Of a stretch of 64,000 bases of DNA, positions 63,982-64,000 are shown one piece after another (position 1 is the stretch's first letter; the number at the start of each line of letters is the position of its first letter). The notes under the pieces are model-generated. The model made no database searches. It was not told where the DNA came from and saw nothing but the letters and a program-made list of their open reading frames with translations. Source of the DNA: Heliocidaris tuberculata (Eukaryota > Echinodermata > Echinoidea > Camarodonta > Echinometridae); NCBI GenBank assembly GCA_025618425.1, contig CM046848.1, positions 24,822,624-24,886,623 on the forward strand. Direction: 5' to 3'. A program made the position numbers and the translations under genes.

Positions 63982-64000
63982 ATTCTTTTGTTTTCCTCTC

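Larger units (their letters stand above)
43918..64000. other. 20-kb stretch without a supportable gene
   Basis: Probably upstream intron or intergenic DNA of the carboxypeptidase. I looked on the minus strand for an exon ending near a SIG-S-GR-L-type sequence with a phase-1 donor and found none. Contents I can name are the transposons and simple repeats listed separately, several oligo-C/G tracts and the unexplained block at 61730-62150. Confidence 0.5.

Noticed and set aside
1..64000. CRISPR array, operon or defence-island-like arrangement
   Set aside because: Spliced genes, LTR and non-LTR elements and microsatellites show a eukaryotic nuclear genome; no spaced identical repeats with unique spacers were seen.

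Overview
The window looks like nuclear DNA of a marine invertebrate deuterostome, most likely an echinoderm of the sea-urchin type. This is an inference. It rests on AT-rich sequence with GT-AG introns of 0.1 to 7 kb, a single-exon B-box/coiled-coil/propeller gene, a vertebrate-like M14 carboxypeptidase, very many short inverted-repeat elements, (CT)n/(GA)n arrays and long oligo-C/oligo-G tracts. There is no prokaryotic or organellar signal.

Three host genes can be supported. (1) 714-6470, plus strand: a four-exon SLC16/monocarboxylate-transporter-like gene that reads through as 551 residues; its last intron carries a 5'-truncated non-LTR retrotransposon with a perfect 10-bp target duplication. 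(2) 9110-10849, plus strand: an intronless coding region for a 579-residue B-box, coiled-coil and beta-propeller-like protein (TRIM-like but without a RING), preceded by a good branch point and acceptor for a 5'UTR intron. (3) 26336-43917, minus strand: six exons of an N/E-type (M14B) metallocarboxypeptidase with compatible phases and both zinc-ligand motifs, but without its 5' exon(s), which I could not find and which may lie right of the window.

Between and inside these genes the sequence is almost all mobile or simple-sequence DNA. A nearly complete Ty3/Gypsy element (15733-20456) has about 146-bp LTRs, a 5-bp target duplication, a primer site resembling the complement of tRNA-Ser, and one frameshift inside reverse transcriptase. 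At 11.0-13.3 kb a TTAA-flanked element sits in diverged repeats, is itself split by a 969-bp insertion, and is followed by an exact three-copy 202-bp tandem array. Short palindromic elements flanked by CTG or CAG (1015, 15453, 25580, 36063, 47928), one flanked by TTA (37414), two flanked by TA (142, 14492) and three TTAA elements (11184, 44242, 48089) show several non-autonomous DNA transposon families.

The most distinctive host-gene observations are a triplicated, decaying copy of the splice-acceptor end of one carboxypeptidase exon (32759-32966) and a transposon end lying a few bases upstream of the acceptor of transporter exon 2. From 43918 to 64000 I found no gene that I can support, only repeats and one unexplained, more GC-rich 400-bp block at 61730-62150. 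The three genes have no evident functional link, and I saw no coherent new multi-gene system.
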